A stretch of 64,000 nt of DNA from Eucommia ulmoides (taxonomy: Eukaryota; Streptophyta; Magnoliopsida; Garryales; Eucommiaceae). The translations under genes and the position numbers were made by a program. Where the stretch lies: contig CM028333.1 in assembly GCA_016647705.1 (NCBI GenBank), positions 28,990,743 through 29,054,742 on the forward strand, in the 5' to 3' direction. This document shows positions 58,355 through 64,000 of this stretch, piece after piece (the first letter of the stretch is position 1; each line of letters begins with the position of its first letter). The notes beneath the pieces are model-generated. The model was not told where the DNA came from, did not search any database, and saw only the letters and a program-made list of their open reading frames with translations.

Positions 58355-58710
58355 AATCAACTGGCGGGCGAACGAATGTGCCCTGGTCAGGAGGCTAAAA
58401 CTAGTAATAATAAAAATAAACATTGCCACGTTACACATGGAGCAACCCCGTTGTAATGGCAGACGATTCTCTCTCTCTCTCTCTGCAAAATGAAATTATA
58501 CACCCAATTCCTAGAAGATTCTCTCTCCATTATAAAATTATAGAACTAGTTCCAAGAACTCCATGCCTATTGCCTTCTTCATTGAACATCTCTCTCTCTC
58601 ACATACCTACACATGCAAAGTTGTTGTGTAAGTGTCCATGTCGATAGATGTATGTTTGAAATTTCTACCCTACTTCATAAAATACACCGATGGTAGAGTG
58701 AATAGACTAA
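58355..58710. other. Spacer, no gene seen
   Basis: Contains a (CT)n run (58460-58480) and low-complexity sequence; no domain is recognised. Confidence 0.6.
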
Positions 58711-59684
58711 GGCCCCATTTGGTATCCATTCCCATCCCAAAACTTCCCATCCCAATCCCAATTTTTTGGGATTTCTGTTTGGGCATAGCGTTTGGTAAAT
58801 AGGTTTTTGTTCCCATTCCCATCCCAAAACCAAGAATCACTCTCACTTTTTCTTAAGTAAGAAACAAAAAAAAATATTTCTCATAGTTCTCATCCTATTC
58901 CCAACTAAAAAAAGTTTCGTCTTCGTCTGTTCCATCACCTGCATCAGCTTCGTCGTCCTCTATAATTATCCTCCATCACCTTTTCATAATCATCCTCCAT
59001 CACGTTCGTCATCTTTGTCTACTTCTTCTCCATCCGCCATCGCCTACGTCATCTTCGTCAGCTCTTTCTCCATCATCTTCGTCTACATCTTCTTCAACTG
59101 TGTTCTTCGCGTCCTTCGTCCTCCTCCTAGTTCATCGTCCTTCTCTTATTCGTCTTTCTCCTCTGGTTTGTTGTCTTCTTTAACCATGTTCGTCACCATC
59201 ATCTTCACCTCATTGTCGTCCTTATCTTTATCGTCTGCTTAGGATTTCGATTTCGAAATCGATTCACAACCCTATTTCGATTTTGAAATCGATTTTGAAA
59301 TTGAAATAAGGATTTCAATTTCAAAATCAATCCAAAACCCTATTTTGATTTTGTAATCGGGATTTTGATTTTGATTTCGATTTTGATTAGGGTTTAGGGT
59401 TCAATTTCAATTTCAATTTCGATTGGGGTTTAGGATGTTGATTTAGATTGTGGTTTAGGGTTTGATTGCTTGATAATTTCTTGATTGTGATTTAGGATTT
59501 GATTGCTTGATATTTTTTTATTGTGGTTTAAGGTCTGTTTTTGATTTCTTGGATATCGTTACCAAGCACGATTATGTTCCCAGATCCAAAAACAATTGTT
59601 GTTACCAAATGCGATTCTGTTCCCAAGAAGAAAATATAATTCTCATCCCATCCCACCCCATTCAAACGGTTACCAAACGGGTCT
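58711..59684. mobile_element. Long Tourist-like (PIF/Harbinger) non-autonomous element
   Basis: 974 bp, ends GGCCCCATTTGGTATCC and, from the right, AGACCCGTTTGGTAACC. It has a TAA target duplication (58708-58710 and 59685-59687). The interior is TCN-rich (58980-59240) and then holds many GATTTCGAAATCGATTT-type repeats (59250-59460). No transposase coding. The Ser-rich open frame at 59015-59242 is a product of the simple sequence. Confidence 0.8.
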
Positions 59685-60063
59685 TAAGTGGTACAGAAGT
59701 TGTTCCCCCTTCTTTTGATCCAAAAACTTCTATGTCGTCCAAAGACATTGTCATTTGCGTAACACCCATTATCTCGGTAAGGCATCACAAGCTATTAGAA
59801 GAGAGAAAATAGAAACAGAATGGAAAGGAAATGAAACTTTCTTATTAAAATTCATTCACTAAAGACGTTAATACTCCCCCTTAAGATAGAGAGTAGAGAT
59901 TATGAACTCCCATCTTGCCTAGAAGAAATCTGAACTGATGTGGATGGAGGGCCTTTGTGAATATGTCAGCAAGCTGGTTTTGAGTGGTAACATGTAAAGT
60001 TTTCAGTATCCTGGCCTGAAGTTTCTCACAAATGATATGACAATCTATCTTTATATGTTTAGT

Positions 60064-60369
60064 TCACTCATGGTAAACTGGATTTGCTGTAATATGAATA
60101 GTAGTTTGGTTATCACAAAACAATAGAGTTGGTCCATGGTAAGTGATCCTTAAGTCTTTGAGCAAAGCAAGCAGCCATATAATTTCACTAGTATTTGCCA
60201 TGGAATGGTATTCAACTTCAACTGAAGAGCGAAGACAGTGTGTTGTTTCTTTTACTTCCAAGACACAAGATAAGTTCCAAGAAAAACACAAAAACCACTT
60301 ATTGAACGCCATGAGTCTGGGCATGTAGCCCAATCAAAATCAGCAAAAGCCTTAAGTTGAATGGTGGAG
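60064..60369 (-). pseudogene. Copia RNase H
   Basis: VKETTHCLRSSVEVEYHSMA, NTSEIIWLLALLKDLRITYH and GPTLLFCDNQTTIHITANPV. The catalytic Glu (VEVEY) and Asp (FCDNQ) are visible. The domain normally continues with a HERTKHIEIDCH-like block, which is mutated here. Confidence 0.85.
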
Positions 60370-61440
60370 CTACTTGAGAAAAAAAATACCTTGCCCTTGA
60401 GCACTCTTTATATATTGAAGAATACAAACAATAGCCTTTAGATGAGGTTCCCCTGGTGATTGTAGAAATTGGCCAAGCCGATTGACGGCATAACAATTAT
60501 CACAATGAGTGATAGTTAAGTACAAAAGCTTCCCAATCAAACGTCTATAGCTGGTAGGATCTTTAACCGAGTCCCCATCATCTTGAGACAACTTCAAATT
60601 TGCTTCTATTGGTATAGGAGTCGGTTTAGAACCTATATAACCAGTTTTGGAAAGTAGTTCCAAAGCATATTTTTGTTGACTAACAGAAATCCTAGATTGT
60701 GATCTAGCTACTTTAAGGCCTAAGAAATACTTACGATCCCCCAAATCTTTAAACTTGAACCGATCATGAAGAAACTTTTTCAGATCTACAACTGTCTTTC
60801 GATCATTGCTAGCAACAATTATATCATCTACGTAAACCAAGTGTGCCAAGAAGGTGTTACCAGTGTGTTTGATGAATAAAGAATGATCGTTGGCTGATTG
60901 TGATAACCCTTCCTGAAGTAAAACACCAGAAAATTTTGAAAACCATTGTCGAGAAGCTTGTTTAAGGCCGTATAAGGATCTATGCGATCTGTAACCAGCA
61001 TTAGATGGCAAAGTCTCCCCCTCTCGACAAACATAACTAGGTGGAATAATCATATAGACTTCCTCAGTAAACTCACCATGTAGAAAAACGTTATTAACAT
61101 CCAAGTAGGTCAAAGACCAACCAAAAAATAGCAGCCAAAGAAAGCAAAACCTTGATAGTAACAAGCTTTGCGACAAGAGAAAAAGTGTCCAAAAAATCTA
61201 TACCTTCCTATTGTGTGTACCCTTTGGCCATGATACGAGCTTTGTGTCATTCAACACTGTTATTAGCTTTAAACTTGAGCTTATACGCCCATTTACATCC
61301 AACCGGATGTTTTCCAAGTGGAAGAGAAATAGTAGACCAAGTTCCATTACTATCCCAAAGTATTCAACTCAACATCCATGGCCTTTCGCTATTCCGAAAA
61401 CTCAATTGACTGTGAAAAGGTTTGAGGTTCGGTTGGGATA
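60370..61440 (-). pseudogene. Copia reverse transcriptase
   Basis: The open part is 268 codons (60370-61176): LTYLDVNNVFLHGEFTEEVY, RSLYGLKQASRQWFSKFSGV, HLVYVDDIIVASNDRKTVVD with the catalytic YVDD box, FKFKDLGDRKYFLGLKVARS and YRRLIGKLLYLTITHCDNCY. The N-terminal part (61177-61440) continues upstream with CKWAYKLKFKANNSVE and ARIMAKGYTQ, but has stops (one in VE*HKA, one in TQ*EG) and a frameshift near 61175. RT makes cDNA in the cytoplasmic particle. Best-preserved coding segment of the window after T2 RT. Confidence 0.92.
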
Positions 61441-61781
61441 GATATGGCTAAGATATAGGCACGAAAGTGAGGGGACAAATTATTATAAGAAAGAATAGAA
61501 GATAATGGATGGGCAGTGGAGTGAGGTAATGGAACATGGGAAGGAGTGGCCAAGGAACAATAATAGTCAGAAAGATAGATCGTGGTTTGGTTGTTCTTTG
61601 AGATCGTGAAGGCTTTGGGAAAGGAGAAGAAGGTAGAGATGGAGCCACAGTTGGAGACACAGGCAAAATATCATGATAAAGAAAGGATGGGGGTGGAAGG
61701 TAGAAAAGAGGTCACAGACGGTTGTTGATGAGTAGAGTCGGGAAAGTGAGTGGGAGTGGAACCACTAGGAAGAACTTTATC

Positions 61782-62120
61782 CTAGAAAATATGTAAGGAA
61801 TGTGGAATAGAGTGGGATTTGGCAAAGGGAAAGACAAACTCATGAAACATAACATTACGAGAGATAAAAATTGTGTTAGAAGCTAAGTCAAGCAACTTAT
61901 AACCCTTGTAACCAAAAGGATATCCAAGCAAAACACAAGCTCTAGCATAGGGTGAGAACTTAGAACGATGTTGAGTGAGTGTGGAACCATGACAAAGACA
62001 TCCAAAACTTCGAAGATGACTATAGGAAGGAGGTGAATGATTCAATAACGCGAAAGAAGTTTTGTTAGAGAGCAATGGTGAGGGTATGCAGTTAATTAAA
62101 TAAACGGTTGGACGTGACAT
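61782..62120 (-). pseudogene. Copia integrase C-terminal part
   Basis: [60 protein letters not shown] and [20 protein letters not shown]. The linker to RT (61441-61781) is low-complexity, Pro/Ser-rich and not conserved. It is interrupted at 62120 by the solo LTR L7; integrase continues at 63517. Confidence 0.88.
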
Positions 62121-63516
62121 TGTTACGCTCACATCTAACTTACTCGCAAGTGCACGAGGTCAAGTTTTAGTATAATAGATCTTTAAGATCGGATATCGTT
62201 CCACTGGAAAACGTGTTTGAATAATTGAATACTGTAATTGGCATAGTCTTATATTATCTCGACTTTTCAAGAATTGTTTAAAATTTAATTACAAGTAAGT
62301 TAAACTAATACTATTGGGTTAATTCTAATTAAGTTGATTACCTAGAGATTGATTTCATTCACTTAATACATGTTTGACTTTGTTTAGTTAACAATAACGG
62401 TGTTTATCCTATCCAACAATCTTTGTATCTTAAACTTATTCACTTCCTCTCCCGAGTGTTTAGTGAATGAATATATGATTTCGCGTTGATGTCGAAGTCC
62501 CCCCATCCCCCCCAAATGTCTTTTTGAACACATAGGCACATGAGTCTTGACCCAATGTCATGGATTGCACACTTTCTAATGCCCTCCCAGATCATTAGAA
62601 CGTCACGATATGTTTAACCCTAGTCTAAATCTGGGGTTACCTCTCCCGAGTGTCAAACCCCGTATTCTCAAAACTAATCCTAATATCTTGACAAGCATAT
62701 TAAAATTGTAAAAAAATGGTAAACATAATTGGATTTAGACAAATAACCATTAAAGTAACATATATTCAACCAAACAAGTATTTACATGAATTACAACAAC
62801 CCTTGATAATATTTATCTAGCCTACATGATCTTAGCCATATAAATATTAAAACAAGAGGTATTCGACATCATTAGATATGGAAAAATAATTACAAAGATA
62901 AAAACAAAGGAATAACGATCAAATCTGAGAGTGGAATAGTCCACTGTCGCCAAGGATCGGTCCGCAAGTGCTTCGTCTTCTCTGAATGATGAACCTCCTC
63001 TTTTAGCTCTCAAGAATGGCTAAGGATCACCTCTCTAATGTTAGGAATGTTTTTTGACAATCGTGGGAACGAAGGCATTAATTACAAAGGTTGAAAATAT
63101 CTTTTTTTCTGTTGCAGAGTGACCGCCGCAGCGGTGGGCATGTCAGTAGGCTTACCGCCGAGGCGGTGGACCGAGCCCTAATATTTCTGATCTTTCACCG
63201 CTGCGGCGGTAGATTGACTGCTACGGCAGTGAGATCTTCACAATTCTCTATGCATCTCCACCGCCGCAGCAGTGGGACTTGTGCAAATTTAAGCCTTCTC
63301 TGTATTCTCACCACAGCGGCGGTGGCTTGCTATCCTGAAACCTTATATTTTTCATCGTTTCTTCGTCGTTTTTCCACCGTTTTGCTGGTTTATTGCTCGT
63401 TCACATTCCTACACTTGATTTACATAAAAACAAACTAAAACGCAATTAAATATTACTAATACACTCGAAAACTACCCAATTCGGGTTAGAAGTAGATAGG
63501 TATTTTCAACCTATCA
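62121..63516 (-). mobile_element. Athila-like solo LTR (L7)
   Basis: 1396 bp. Minus-strand start TGATAGGTTGAAAATACC, end GTGAGCGTAACA. Flanks are GTGACAT (left) and ATGACCAT (right), related but without an exact 5-bp duplication. The palindrome array at 63119-63325 uses CCGCAGCGGTGG, CCGCCGAGGCGG and CACCGCTGCGGCGGTAG. Closest relative in the window by eye is L5. Confidence 0.8.
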
Positions 63517-64000
63517 ATGACCATGAGAATATAATCCCCCCCAATAACAAATAGGAACTTGTGATTGGAATAATAAGGCACGAGCAACATTTAGAATGTG
63601 TTGATGTTTACGTTCGACAACAGAATTCTGTTATGGAGTTTTAACATAAGAAAAATAGTGGATTATGCCTTTGGATCGAAGAAAAAAAAATCTGTGAAAG
63701 TAAGTTCTTGTGCATTGTCTGAGCGGACAAATTTTATTAAGGTATTATATTGAGTCCAAATCAATTTATAAAATGCTAGAAAAATAGTTTTGATCTCAGA
63801 TTTAGCATGCAACAAATATACCCAAGTAACCCTAGTGCAATCATCAATGAAGGTGAGAAAAAAACGATGCCCCGAGATGGTTGGAACATGAAACCCCATA
63901 TTTATATATATTAAATCAAAAACATTAGTCGATAGATTGTTATGGAAAATGAATAGTAAACAATGTTGATTGGCCAATGGACATATTGAACAATGAGGAG
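63517..64000 (-). pseudogene. Copia integrase core
   Basis: FDLIYINMGFHVPTISGHRF, FLTFIDDCTRVTWVYLLHAK with the first catalytic Asp, and TLIKFVRSDNAQELTF with the second. Past a frameshift near 63665, it continues KTP, a stop and [20 protein letters not shown] with the Glu. The open segment runs 63663-63977 and reaches the window edge with further pre-integrase sequence. Confidence 0.88.

Larger units (their letters stand above)
59870..64000 (-). mobile_element. Ty1/copia element (Ale/Retrofit-like), minus strand, 5' part beyond the window
   Basis: On the minus strand, integrase (from the window edge), RT and RNase H follow in copia order and end in the purine tract CTTAAGGGGGAGTATTAA (59870-59886). 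The 3' LTR should begin just left of it, but I cannot define its ends. A solo LTR (62121-63516) interrupts integrase. Motif style ([27 protein letters not shown]) resembles the Ale/Retrofit group. Confidence 0.8.

Noticed and set aside
59015-59242. Ser-rich open frame with apparent hydrophobic stretch
   Set aside because: Encoded by TCN-type simple sequence inside a Tourist-like element.
59390-59470. GGGTTTAGGGTT-like runs resembling plant telomere repeat
   Set aside because: Only a few irregular units within a low-complexity interior; no array, so no interstitial telomere call.
63091-63438. 115-codon open frame across LTR L7
   Set aside because: Reads through the GGCGGTG palindrome array; similar frames (31596-31947, 33794-34009, 47907-48218) occur in other arrays without conserved sequence.

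Overview
This window looks like repeat-rich nuclear DNA of a flowering plant, probably a eudicot. The evidence is Tat-lineage Ty3/gypsy elements with a second RNase H, Athila-like LTRs with a tRNA-Asp type primer site, Ty1/copia pol remnants, a Helitron with plant gene exons, Tourist-like MITEs and high A+T spacer DNA. I found no intact protein-coding gene, no rRNA or tRNA gene and no CRISPR array. The species cannot be fixed from the sequence alone.

Layout. 1-630: copia integrase remnant (minus). 812-884: exon scrap of a uracil phosphoribosyltransferase gene, cut by a 1.3 kb inverted repeat (893-2182). 3123-6420: Helitron with PEX6 exons. 6541-9650: long Tekay/Del-like LTR (minus), followed by about 3 kb of decayed internal DNA. 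12848-14369: copia LTR remnant. 14370-15910: gene debris, including one exon resembling the KEOPS subunit Cgi121. 15911-19507: Athila-like solo LTR holding a nested copia solo LTR. 19508-23407: spacer with a Tourist MITE.

The centre (23408-56955) is one nested stack. The outer shell is an old Tat element (T1), with LTRs 23408-23883 and 56500-56955 and target duplication GTATT/GTATC. Four insertions split it: a complete non-autonomous Athila-like element (26553-34057, duplication CTGAG), a second Tat element T2 (35372-49643, duplication AACAT/AATAT), a solo LTR (50707-52092, CCCTT) and a diverged solo LTR (53361-54760, ATAAC). T2 itself carries an Athila-like fragment (43299-45737) and a solo LTR (47016-48404, GCCAC). 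Reading T1 and T2 across the inserts recovers the order gag, protease, RT, RNase H, second RNase H, integrase. Both have many stops and frameshifts and should be unable to move by themselves. T2 also carries an antisense ORF downstream of pol.

56956-64000: another Athila-like solo LTR (56975-58354), a 974 bp Tourist-like element, and a minus-strand copia element (59870 to the window edge) with its own Athila-like solo LTR (62121-63516) inserted in integrase.

The most interesting signal is shared by all the Athila-like LTRs. Just upstream of the TATA region each has a cluster of GC-rich palindromes built on CACCGCC-NN-GGCGGTG. The core differs between copies but usually stays symmetrical (CCTAGG, CCGCGG, CTGCAG). 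The only complete element repeats the array in its leader, upstream of a pol-less ORF resembling plant 'putative transposon protein' families.
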